From contig OY987249.1 of the NCBI GenBank assembly GCA_963920765.1, positions 19,316,483-19,380,482 of the forward strand: a stretch of 64,000 bases of DNA. Reading direction: 5' to 3'. Origin of the DNA: Ulota crispa (Eukaryota > Streptophyta > Bryopsida > Orthotrichales > Orthotrichaceae). Of the stretch, positions 13,332-24,600 are shown one piece after another. The first letter of the stretch is position 1; each line of letters opens with the position of its first letter. Made by a program: the position numbers and the translations under genes. The notes below the pieces were generated by a model, which ran no database searches, was not told where the DNA came from, and saw only the letters and a list, made by a program, of their open reading frames with translations.

Positions 13332-13624
13332 AATAGTGCATTTAGGTTGCCCCACACTAATTTCTCAACATTTTTACACTGTTTAAATACTTAATGTTGC
13401 TATAGTAACTTTCAGCAATAAATACTACAATGAGCAACTTCTAAAGGCCTTGCTAACAACAACACAGCTCCAAGACAACAACTTAGCAAAATTCACGTGG
13501 TAAATCATTTGAAATCCTAGTATCTAAATAGTTTCATGCGCCTCCAAGTGGTCAAGCCATGAGTCATGCGGTAACTTTCCATGGTAAGGCAACCTACTTG
13601 TTAAGGCAACCTAAATGCACTATT
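13332..13624. mobile_element. Group D MITE copy 1 (293 bp)
   Basis: Terminal inverted repeat AATAGTGCATTTAGGTTGCC with its reverse complement at the right end. It has no coding capacity. It is homologous over its whole length to copy 2 (13626-13918) and copy 3 (39216-39480). Confidence 0.75.
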
Positions 13625-13625
13625 C

Positions 13626-13918
13626 TTAGGTTGCCCCATGCCAATTTCTCAACACTCCACACTATATAAATACTTACTATTACTACAGTAGCTTTTAACA
13701 ATAACTATTGTGATTAATAATTTTAAAAAGATTTGACAACTATTACAAAGCTATAGAAACACGAACTAGCAACATCCAAGTTGTAAACCAAGCGAAATTT
13801 TAGTATATAAAGAGTTAAGTACACTTCCAAGTGGGCAAGTGGTGGGTCATGAGGTAACTTTCTAAGATAAGGCAACCTAATTGTTGAGGCAACCCAAATG
13901 CACTAATTGATGTAGAGC
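13626..13918. mobile_element. Group D MITE copy 2
   Basis: Begins TTAGGTTGCCCCA directly after copy 1 and ends GGCAACCCAAATGCACTAATT. It has the same internal order as copy 1 (short-TATA block, CTCCAAGTGG-like block, GGTAACTTTC block), so the pair looks like a tandem insertion or local duplication. Confidence 0.7.
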
Positions 13919-14262
13919 TTTTCCACCTTGATCTAAAAACATGGATGTGCAATGGAAAAACTTCAAAGCCTCATTCATCCAAGCAAGGGGCAATGACGGG
14001 GTCAATTCACCACAAACCTACGTTATACAATAGAGTGGTACACGGTACACCTGTTCTTAGTAGAGCAAGACCTATAACCAATTTATGTGAGATTTTATGA
14101 AAAATAGGTTCTCTTCAATTTAGGAAACTTAGTACTTGTGTGCCCACTATTATAAATGTTGATTTAAGGTGCCATTTGTATATGAACCTCGAAACTCCAT
14201 AAAATATTCATTTTTTGTTTAGAAGGTTAATACTTTCTCTTCTTGAAAATTCAATACTTTAA

Positions 14263-14485
14263 CCCATGAAGGGCCCTTGGGCTTTGGAGCTATAATATCA
14301 AATATGGTTGTAACCAATATTTAGAAATTTGAATTAGCTGAAAATTAAGTGTTACAACCATACATATTGAAGGGTTGTATGATGGTGGGTGCATAAAAAA
14401 AATTGGAAAGTCCTCAGAGCAGCTCAAATATGTTTGTACATATGGTCGTACATACTTTTGCAAAGGGCTTCATGACATTCAGGGA
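14263..14485. mobile_element. TTAA-type MITE, group C copy 1 (223 bp)
   Basis: TTAA (14259-14262) precedes CCCATGAAGGGCCCTTGG. The right end, read inverted, is TCCCTGAATGTCATGAAGCC, and it is followed by TTAA at 14486-14489. That right-hand TTAA is also the left target site of the adjoining copy 2. No coding capacity. Confidence 0.7.
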
Positions 14486-14489
14486 TTAA

Positions 14490-14716
14490 CCCTTGAACAA
14501 CGATAGGGCATAGTATATACACCAACGTATAATTGTCATTTGCTACCAACAATTTTTTTATAATTTGAGATCTCAAGTAGCTCACAAGAACCGCATTGAT
14601 CTATTCTCCAACTTCTTTGTTGATCTCAAATGTAGTAGAGGTGTGGATCCATTCCAAATACAAGAAAAATACCTAATATTATAATGGTCGCAAAGGGCCT
14701 TCTTGTCGTTCAAGGG
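14490..14716. mobile_element. TTAA-type MITE, group C copy 2 (227 bp)
   Basis: Intact TTAA on both sides (14486-14489 and 14717-14720). It begins CCCTTGAACAACGA and ends TCGTTCAAGGG, a terminal inverted repeat of about 14 bp with minor mismatch. This is the best-preserved example in the window of the TTAA-CCC...GGG-TTAA structure. Confidence 0.8.
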
Positions 14717-14720
14717 TTAA

Positions 14721-16114
14721 ATGGCTAACTTGCTTCATATATTTTATTAAAGTACAAAATATGTAAGTATGTTGATCTTTGTAAGGTGTGGAAATATGTG
14801 CATCCACTTCGTGTTGTGTCATAAGAAGTTGTTTACAATTGTGATGGTTAACTCCTAAATGTTTAAGAATCTCAAAATATATTGAAAGAGAGTTAAATTT
14901 TTGCGCTTTAGACACTGAGCGATTAAGAACTTAATCACATTATGTTGTCACATTGTTATAATATTCCATGTAGCCATGTGTAGTTTGGGCATGTGAGTTG
15001 CGTTATGAAAATCTAATTGTCTTTTCTTTGACTTCTAAGTAAAAGAAATAAAAAGCATGTTTTCTAGCTACATTGTTGTATAGTTGTCGATTGATGAATT
15101 CCAATCTGTATCTACTTTTTCACACTTTTGTATGCATTCAAGTTACCACAATCTATGTTTTGAAATTTAATACACGTATGTATACAAGTATGTATGCGTG
15201 TGTGTGCATTTTTTTTATTGAAGCATCTTATTGGCTATGTATATTATGGGAGTAGAAATAGATACTTTCATACTTTCTTATCCAGTTGTATTTTGACACA
15301 TTGTGCACATTGCGCAACTTGTAATAATGTGTGTATCCTAGATTTGTAAATTTAAATGTGTATTTTAACATAACTTTGTAAGGTAGTGCAATATCTTTAG
15401 CATTAGTTTACAAATCTAAAAAATTATATACACCTAAAAGTTACATGTCAAATTAAGGCATTGTACATATTGAACACTTTGAAACTTTGAAAATTTAGTA
15501 TAGGATGATTGCAAGAATGACATGTACTACAATCTGTCCTCCTTACCATCTATAACTTGTTTTCTGCTTGTAACTTTTGCAAAAGAAATCATATTGACTT
15601 GTCCTTTTAGGATAACATGAACATGCAAGTTATTGACGTTCCATAAATTTTTATGTTTTTAAAATTACTTTTATGTTTTTAAGCAGCCCCCAAATAAGTG
15701 TCTACCTTGGCAATTTTGGGGATTTTTAGTACTATTTTGGGTTCAAAAAAGCGTTTCTAGGGCTATAAATCAGGGATGTTGTTTATGGAGCATGCTTACA
15801 TGCATTTATAGAAGGGTTTTGCAAAATCATAAATTCCATGGCATCTACATTGTCTCAAAGTGGGCATCCTATCTCCCTTCATTGGCAAAATACAAAAACA
15901 TTCCTCAGCAAAGCAATTGTACCATGTGAATGTGTTCGATGGGTTCTCAAATGGCCACCTTTTTTTTTTTTTTGAATTATTTTATTAATTTCTAAAAAGC
16001 AAAAAAGAAATTGGCTTTTTGTTGGTGATTTTGTTTTGTGCATAACTTTTAGAATAAAAAATTTATAGGTTTGAATTTTTAGGTATGCTATTTTAAGTGC
16101 TTTACAAATTACCC

Positions 16115-16158
<44 letters not shown>

Positions 16159-16380
16159 AAGCTCATAGTACTACATAGTACTACTAGGTTTAAGGGTATT
16201 TGAGACAAAATTGGCAGGTCATTCTTCCAACTACCCTATAGTGACCATTTACTTTGAAAATGGCAACCATTATTTTATTGCTTTCTTATATGCAACTACT
16301 TCATCTACAACAAAAGCAATATGTAATTTCAAATACTGTAGCCCTATGTAAATCAAGAATCACTAGCAATTATTAAGGGG
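14721..16380. other. AT-rich intergenic DNA, no gene seen
   Basis: Holds a (TA)n microsatellite at 16123-16154 and T-rich tracts. No ORF with recognisable content was found on either strand. Confidence 0.6.
16123..16154. repeat. (AT)16 microsatellite
   Basis: Sixteen uninterrupted AT units. Confidence 0.9.
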
Positions 16381-16780
16381 ATTGATATGTGCATACTACT
16401 GGTTTGATATACGCACATTGGCTGATAAATTTTAGGTGTTTACCATCAACAAGCTGAATTCCAAAAAAAATAACTTAGATTTGGATTTAGAGGCCTTGAT
16501 TTTTTTCTAGAACTATAAAGGAGGTTACAATTAAACAACGCCTAGTGAAAAAGTTTAATTAGTTTTTTTATAAATAAGGGCAAAAGTAATAATTTGCACT
16601 CTAGCTTATTTATTTCACTAGGCATTATTCAGTTGTAACCTCCTTTGTAGTTCAAGACAAAATCAAGGTCTCTGAGTCCAAATTTGAATTTAATTTTCAA
16701 AATCAACTTGCTAATGAAATATATCTAAAATTTAACCCCCAAGCGTGCTTATATCAAACCTTTGGTGTGCATATATCAAT
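16381..16780. mobile_element. Foldback MITE (400 bp)
   Basis: The left end ATTGATATGTGCATAC and the right end GTGTGCATATATCAAT are inverted relatives. The pairing continues through a GGTTTGATAT block and, further in, through blocks around CCTCCTTT and GATTTTG, so most of the element forms one imperfect hairpin. No coding capacity. Confidence 0.7.
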
Positions 16781-17887
16781 TTGTATTATTAATTGGAAGA
16801 GTGATCTTTGTAAATTGGGTTTTTGCATGGAATCCATGTTCTGGTAATATTTAATTAAAAATGTTCAAATATAGTGAATCAAATATTGAAGTGATAGAGC
16901 ATAGTATTTGTATAGGTATTGGAGTTGGTGGCAAACTTTGAGCAATTCACTGAATTTTCCAAACAACTTTATTGACACTTTGGCAACAACATTTTATTTT
17001 ATTTTCATAATCCTAGAAATTTTTCATTGAAAGAACCATTTATTATAATGTTAAAAAACCAAATTGAACAAAACTAATGAGACATTGAAACTTCTTTTCC
17101 TCAAAATTGGATTTATAAATTAAACTTGTAAAACTCATGTAATGGTTGCAAAGCTGGTCTTTTGCTAGATTTGTGTCTTATAAAATGGATTCATTATGTA
17201 TTTATACATCAACACATGAAAAGAGGTAATTCGTGACAAATATTCTTTCAAATTCTAGTGGGATTTTTTTTGGATGATTGCAAATGTCCAAATTGTTAAA
17301 CATAACATACATAAATTTAATACGTAACAAACAAGTTTGAAGAAACTATCTCAAAATTATTTTGTATAAGATAAAATGTAAATTTTTTTTCATCAACCAC
17401 TCTTTTTTAACTATAGAACTCACAATTGAACATGCCATTTCATGCAATTTGAATTTTGATCTTAAAATATTTATAGTTAGTGCAATCATTCCAAAAAAGA
17501 AAAAATTTAAACAAATTCAATTTTTTCTAATTTCTTTTAGATTAAGAAAAAACTATGTATTTAGATTTGAAATTTTTTTCTCTTGTTAGATATACTTTGC
17601 CTCCTAGATTTTCAGAGAATGAGAAGCTCCAATCCAAGTCCTTTATAGGAATGATATGAAGTAAGAATCTATTTCTACAAGGCATCAAACTAAAGTCTAT
17701 AAACAATAGTACATAGTTGATCCTATATAAAAAGCTTAGAAGCAAAAATGACTTGAAGTTGCTTCTCCACTATCCGTCCTCTTATTCCCATTTGGTAATT
17801 TCTATTGAGATCCTACAAATGAGTTCTTCATTTTCTCCTCATTCAAAACAACGGTTCACTTTGAATCTCATGTTCTTTTTGGTTTAA
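16781..17887. other. AT-rich intergenic DNA, no gene seen
   Basis: Very AT-rich on both strands. The short ORFs here are Ile/Phe/Lys-rich as expected from composition. Confidence 0.6.
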
Positions 17888-18592
17888 TCCCTAAAGGACC
17901 ATTGTCCCTGCGGGTGACAAGTTGGACTTTGGGCATGTACCTATGGCTAAACTACTTTGCGTGATTTTTTGAAACTCTTATGGAAGGCGGGAAATTAAAC
18001 AATCTATGTGGGCATCTAATTTTTTCTTCATTCCGACATTTGATGAAGAAGTTATGCAAGATTTTATAAAAATTTAGGAAGGGCTGCCCATTTGGGCAGC
18101 CCAAAAACTTTTTAAAAAATTACATTGTTTTGAAATAAAATTTTGAAATTGGTTCTTTATGTTTTTTTATAAGTGAGAAGCTTTGGATCATTCAATTTTA
18201 ATCAATGAGATGAAAGTTACGAGGAGTTTTTGTTTGTGGGTAGTTATGGATTCTCTACTCTAAAATAAACTTTGAAGTCCTTTATTTTACTCAGTTTTCA
18301 AAATTTTCAAAAAAAAACTAAACCAAAGGAAGTAGATTGTTTATCACAACATTATAACCGTTGGGATTTGCATTTTTCATTCCAATCTTAACAATTTAGA
18401 GTTTTGACTTATTCTCTACTTCTTCTTAGTTACTAATATTTCCCATGTGTTGTATAGTTCCAATTGATTTGAAATTTCTCCCACACATACTTAACTTGAT
18501 CTCCTACATGGAAAAAATAAAGAGCAACTTTGGGTAGAGTAATTTTTTTGTTATAAGAGTGGTCAAAGGCTTCTGAAATTTTTGGGCAGCAT

Positions 18593-18629
<37 letters not shown>

Positions 18630-18699
18630 ATTTTAGATGTAGAAATCTCATAAAGTGTTTAATTGCAAGTTAGGTTTGAGAACCCTTGTTTTTAAGGGA
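17888..18699. mobile_element. TTAA-type MITE, group A copy 4 (812 bp)
   Basis: Intact TTAA on both sides (17884-17887, 18700-18703). Left end TCCCTAAAGGACCATTG, right end TTTTTAAGGGA. The interior is homologous to copy 3 (inverted) and to copies 5 and 6, sharing for example GGCTAAACTACTTTGC. It contains a long T tract near 18597-18627. No convincing coding sequence. Confidence 0.7.
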
Positions 18700-18703
18700 T
18701 TAA

Positions 18704-20060
18704 GTAATTTTCCTTTATTACACAAAAACTTTCTTCTATTCAAATTGATTGTAATTGGATGCTCTCATGCAACATTCTTCATTTCTTGAGATTTCATTAT
18801 ATCAAGATCCATTTACATGTTATTTCTTATAACATGATCAACAAGACCATCAAGTGTTTCAAACAACTTTTCTAGATGGAAGGAGTTCTTTTTGATGTAC
18901 CACTATGTTTCTACTTATATGATTTGGACCAAAGAATACTAAGGGATTTTTAAAACTTAAAAGGGTAACTTCACCTATTCAATGAATAATTGTTGAATCT
19001 CATAATTACAAAAAAAATTAGCCTTATTTATTTTGAATGTGGAATCGAGGTTGTTGCCATATAATAATACTCTTGTCTTGTGTTCTTTTTAGTGTTATAA
19101 CAGCAATACTTGAATCTTACTAACAGTGGAATTCATTGAGATAGTAAGGGCAAACTTCCACGCTGCATTAGAATTGAACAAGGTGGGATTTAGAATAGCA
19201 GAATATGTTTGCTATCCAAAATTTCTGTATGTTTTATAAAAAACTTGCGAGAAAACTATTCTCAAATATTCGTAAATTTGTTGTTTTCTAGGACATTTCC
19301 AAACATGGCTTTGTAACTTCTTTTTCATTTTTGCAATTTTCCAATTTTAATGCAGCATGAAAGTTGACCCTAAGAGGTGGTAAACATGAAAAAAAAGTAT
19401 TTCAAATGCACCATCTTCACACTTTTTAAAGTAGAACCACGGCATAAGGTAGAAGCATCCAATACCAATTGTGTACCTAATGACATTACTCTTTACACAC
19501 AATAGTCATTCTAGAACTTAAATCTAAGTACTCCACTGATAAATTATTGTTGTTAGCTAAAATGATAAGTTATCTATGCTACACCTAGATTTGAGTTCTA
19601 AAATGACCACCTTGTGTAGAGAGTGATGCTATTAAATACACTATTGGTAAGGTAACCTACCCCATACGTGAGCGGTCCCCAATGCCGCACTCTACATTTG
19701 GGGTGTTCTCCACACACTCTTGAACCCAAAGTGGAGTAGTGCACAAGCCACATGTTAATTTAGGAGCTAGTTTGGAGGGTCAGAATTGGGACCGTCAAGT
19801 ACAGGTATAGGAATACATCCAAGCAATTTCAAGGGTAGTTTAGAGTTGCTAATAGGGACCCTACAAGTTGCAACTTTGCCCTTTAATATAAAATAATCTA
19901 CAATACCTTTTTCCACAAAAATTACACTCCAAGATAGCTTGTTGAAAGGTTAAGCCTACGGGAGTTTTTTTTTTCCTAAATTTTTAGAGACCTTGAAGTA
20001 CCCTAAACCCTTAAACGCTTGGGTATGGATACGGTTACCTTAATGGGTGCTTCTACCTTA
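18704..20060. other. Intergenic DNA, no gene seen
   Basis: AT-rich with scattered low-complexity tracts. No repeat family other than those listed separately was recognised. Confidence 0.5.
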
Positions 20061-20322
20061 GGCCCAATTCAGACTAGCAACCGGCTAAGACATTGAAATC
20101 GGCACAGTGTTTGGTGTTTTGCTCAATAAAAAAATTTCTGTATAATCGTGTGTCATCCAAGAGTGTGCATTTGCTGAACAAGTTTGGTACCGGCCCAACT
20201 CACACTAGCGACAGGCCGAGACACAAAAATTGGCACCGTGTCTGGTGTTACGCTTGATAGAAATTTTTCCGTATAATAGTGTGTCATCCAAGAATGTGCC
20301 TCTACCGAACAAGTTTGATACC
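20061..20322 (+). repeat. 131-bp tandem duplication, two diverged units
   Basis: Units 20061-20191 and 20192-20322 align end to end. Each begins GGCCCAA.TC, has GTGTGTCATCCAAGA.TGTGC in the middle and closes with GAACAAGTTTG.TACC. Divergence by eye is about 15-20%, so the duplication is not recent. Confidence 0.8.
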
Positions 20323-21642
20323 ACTTTTACAACAAACCCCAAAATTTCATTATCTTGGCTACTGACGAGACTATACAAGTTGGTGAAAATACATGTAAAA
20401 ATACCAGACAAACAGTACTGGACAAACCCTCAGTCTAAACCCTGCAGCGGTCGAAACCCAAATTTCAACCAATCAATTTATTGGCGGGTCGCTAGTCTGA
20501 ACCGGGCCTTAGAGGTACGCCAAAAGTCCACATTTTTAAGTCCACATTTTAGGGTTTGTTGAGAAAACAGAGGATGTGATATTAGAAAAGGTTTCGCAAA
20601 GGAGCACCGTGGAAAATCTAGGAAGACGAAGCCCGCGCTCATCGGCTAAGCTTATTTGTCAATCGATCGCCGGAGCTGGCGATGAGAAGAGCAGCGATGG
20701 TCGATCCTTGAATCTCTTCTTCACCGCAACAATCAACACCACTCAAGCTCATTCTGGTGTGCTCTTGTTTCATCGAAATCCTTGTTTTGTTTTCAAAGCT
20801 GCTAACTTACACACAAGCTCTAGGATCGAAGCTTCAAGTGAAGCTCTCTGCTTGTTACTCGCATTTTCACTACGCCTTTTTTTAAGCCCTAGGATTTTGC
20901 ATTTTGGTGATTACTCGTAGATTTCGATCGCAACTGGTGATCACTTCAATCGCGGCACAATTTGGTATGCAATTTGGTGGTGATGATGCGAATTGGCCTT
21001 GTAGCGGAAGGCGCGGTTCCTACATTGCTAGCGTTATGCTCTCTCTCGTTGCTGCTACTTCTAGATAGTCAGTGCTGTGCTCGTGTATCCTAATCTCTTA
21101 AGCAAAGTTAGAGCTTCAGAGACAAGTCGTTTTTGAATTGCGTCTTGAATGTCCTTAGAGTTTGGTGTTTTGAAGAATTCCACGGAGATGCGAGTTTTGT
21201 GTCCCTAATCGTGACGTAGCGATTCGGAACGCGTTTCAGAGATTCGTGGTGCGGAGATTCAGGCTCCGGTATCGGGATTCTATCATTGGTCACCATTTTG
21301 AACGCAAACCCTAGATTACAGAATCCTGCTGTTTACTTCCGTGGTGTGTCAATTGCGTGTTTAGTAAAGAGCTGATCGATTGATCCAGTGTGAGCATAAG
21401 TTGATCTCAGGCGAATGTTTGGATTGCAACAATGCTTCACGTCTGGTGCACATTGAGATAGAGCTTCAAGATCATTGCTTTGTGAATTTAGCCTTTCTCG
21501 GCTGTCTATCTGGGATTACCTTGATAAGGGCGAAGAGCGATTAAGCTTTATGCTAACTGTATGATTTTGAATTAGGTGCTTTGATGAAAACGTTTCGAAC
21601 TGGCGGTTGTGAGCACGGGGAGTTTCTGGTTTAGGTGTAGCC
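20323..21642 (+). promoter_or_regulatory. 5' flank and probable leader of VPS18
   Basis: Composition shifts to balanced, gene-like sequence from about 20560. CT-rich stretches and several short upstream ORFs precede the start codon at 21643. No TATA box could be assigned with confidence, and the leader may be spliced. Confidence 0.35.
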
Positions 21643-24600
21643 ATGTCTGGGTGGGAGCCATCCGATTGGAACAGCGGCGGAGGAGAAACTCAAAACACGG
21701 TATGAATCTCCTATTCAGGGTTTAGGGTTTTGGATTCTGGCTTTGTTTGCAACAATAAGGCTTGTAGCTATTTTCTCTGGACTAAAGAGTAAATCATGCT
21801 CATTTTCTTGCAATTCTACAATTGATGATTATGTGCATGAAGTGCACACGAAGAGAAGTAAATTTCTTTGAAAATGAACAAAAATTTCTCCAACCATTTT
21901 GCACAGGTGGTGTGTTGTTATTGCCTGGAGAAGGGAATTGTACGGTCAATGGCATGTTTACCTTAGTCTTAAGCAGATGAGATCAACATGAATGCTGTGA
22001 AGCCGGTATTGAGGTTTTTAAGGGAATGCAGGTGGACGATGCTTCTGGTGGAGATGGCTTTTATAGAAATGCCGAGACGCCGATCTTTTCTGTGGACACG
22101 TTAGAGAGGAACGCGTCCAAAGGGCATGGGTTGGTGACTGATGTTGCTGCTGGTAACAATGTTCTTCTGGTGGGCACGAATAAAGGCTGGATTGTGAGGC
22201 ATGACTTCTTCGGAAATGATACTCTCGGTGGGTATTGGTTTTTTGTATTTCATATTACTTTTATCCAGTTTTTTGGCAAATACCAGTTGAGGTCATATGG
22301 AGCTGCAACCACAATTTTAACATCAGCACTCATTGGCTGACTTTATGGTGATCTTCTGCAGAATTGGATCTCAGCGCCAGAGGCATTGAACAGTGGATCC
22401 CAAAGGTGTTCATTGATCCCGGTGGAAGACATTCGATTTTCACTGTTTGCAGCAGCACAAGTGCCGATACATATTACCTGCATGGGAAATGGAGGAAACC
22501 AAGGATGTTTAGCAGATTGAAGGGGTCCACTGTGAGCGCTGTTGGATGGAATCGGGCACAAATAAATGAAGGTTTTTTCCCGATCACCATTTTCATTCTG
22601 TGGATATCACTTTGTGCAGTTGGTTGCTGGATTAATACTGCTTGCATGTACAACTGATTGTTCCTACGACAGTGAATGTGATGTCCTTCATGCTTGTATT
22701 TGTGTCCTTTACAGCCTTTACTCGTGAAGTGATCATGGGGACCACAACTGGGCAGTTGTACGAAACTGCAGTGGAGGAAAAGGATAAGAAGGAGAAGTTC
22801 TGCAAGCTCCTCTTTGAGCTTCCGGAGGCTCCAGAGCCTTTTGTTGGTGTTCAGGTGATTGCCTCTGCTTAGACACCGGAAAATAGTACACCGTGACTGC
22901 AATGGAGAAAATTGTGCTTTGTGTGAATTGGGAAAAAATGCAGTGGCTCCTTCCAGAAGTCCCACTATTGTGGTGCTTCTTTATGGCAGATGGAGATCAT
23001 GAGCTTAGGGAATACTACACGCTATTTTATCATGGCCGCCACTCCTTCACGTCTGTATATTTTCCAGGGCACTGGTTCTTTAGAGGTTCGTCCCCATAAT
23101 CCTCTGCGGCATAGTTCTTATTCCCTTTTGCTGCTTTAAATCTTGTATCTCGCTGATCTCTGAAATTGTTCAACAATATCTTTCTGGTGTATGGTACATA
23201 GAAATTACCACTTGCTTTCCTTTAAAAGGCAAACGCATGCCATCTGGTTCCTTATGTCCTAACGTACTCTAATCAACAGGCAGTGTTCAAGGCTTATTCG
23301 GAAGGTCCTCCCCATTTCACAGAGCTTCCTGGTGAGATCCCGAACAGGTAGGTGGTTCTCTTCTTTTGATCGACCATAATCGTTTGCAGGTTTTAGACTT
23401 TTCAGGTTTTGCTTTATATCTCTGATTTTTTTGTGCATGTGTAGCGTCTCATTCTTGCTTTTGCGCAGTGAGCTGCAGTGTTATGGAAAACAGCGTAGGG
23501 CAGAGAGGTTTGCTTGGCTTTCAGGGCCTGGTATTTATCATGGACATTTGAATTTTGGAAACGCTCAAAGGTAACATTCTGCAGGCTCAATAGTATTATC
23601 ATTCTCTTGTTGTTGTATCTAAGGCAGCGTCGTGTGTGAATTTTCTCTTTCCAATAGTTATACTTGAACATCTAGGATGATGTCTCTGTATTAGCCTTTT
23701 CAGCAATGTGACATCGGTTGAGATTTGACTTAGATCTTGTTAGTCTCATTGAAAATCTGATTTTTTGATTGTTCTCAGTGCCAATCACACTCACAACGAG
23801 GATAGTAATGTGGAACACAAGTGGCTTTTGGAGTATTCAAAATTAATGGGTGGTTCTGGGACACCAAAACCCCTCTCGCTTGCTCTAAGCGAGTACCACT
23901 TCTTAGTTCTTATGAACAACATGCTCAAAGTACGATCTTGGCCATTCAGTTTTCCTTCTTAAATTAATTTTGTATATATATATATGTCGTCGGGTAGTTT
24001 CTGAAAGTTTATTGCAGTTAATTAGAAATGTGACATCACAATGAGCTCTGGAATATGCTGTAATTGCTGCTTTCTCTTCTATCCTTTGTTGCTATAGAGA
24101 ACTGCATAAAGTAACCGAAATGTGAAATCTGGAGTTTCTTAACTTATTTTTGCAACTTCTTAACATCCGTGTCTGTTGTGATTTGAAGATTGTGAACAGG
24201 GTAAGTCAGAAAGTAGTGGAGGAGCAGCGGTTTGACACCCGTAATGATCTAGGCTCACCTACTATGCTGGGTCTGTTCTCAGATGTAGCCGGTGGAGCCT
24301 ATTACGCTTTTGATGAAAATTCCATCTATGAGGTAAATCTTAGTTTTTAAGTAGACATTCTCATGTTTAGTTCTCTTATTTTTCTGCTGCTAAAAGTTGG
24401 GTTTTATCCTCTTATTTGTTTCTCTGTTGCTCAATTTTTTGGTTTAATGAGTACTTTTCAAAGCACACTAAATATTTCAAGTGGAGTGTACAGTTCAGGG
24501 GTCAGAATTTTATCTCAACAGCATATGGCTTGAGTGCAGATCACAGTTCAAGATGAGGGACGCGACATGTGGCAGGTGTACTTGGGTTTGAAGGAGTATA

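Larger units (their letters stand above)
13010..14065. mobile_element. Composite foldback element hosting two nested MITEs
   Basis: The outer arms are inverted relatives: GTGAACTGACCCC then CATTGT near 13043-13063, against CAATGACGGGGTCAATTCAC at 13991-14010. The arm similarity extends for roughly 100 bp. Two group D elements sit between the arms. The left inner part (13160-13300) also resembles the interior of the foldback element at 16381-16780. Confidence 0.5.
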
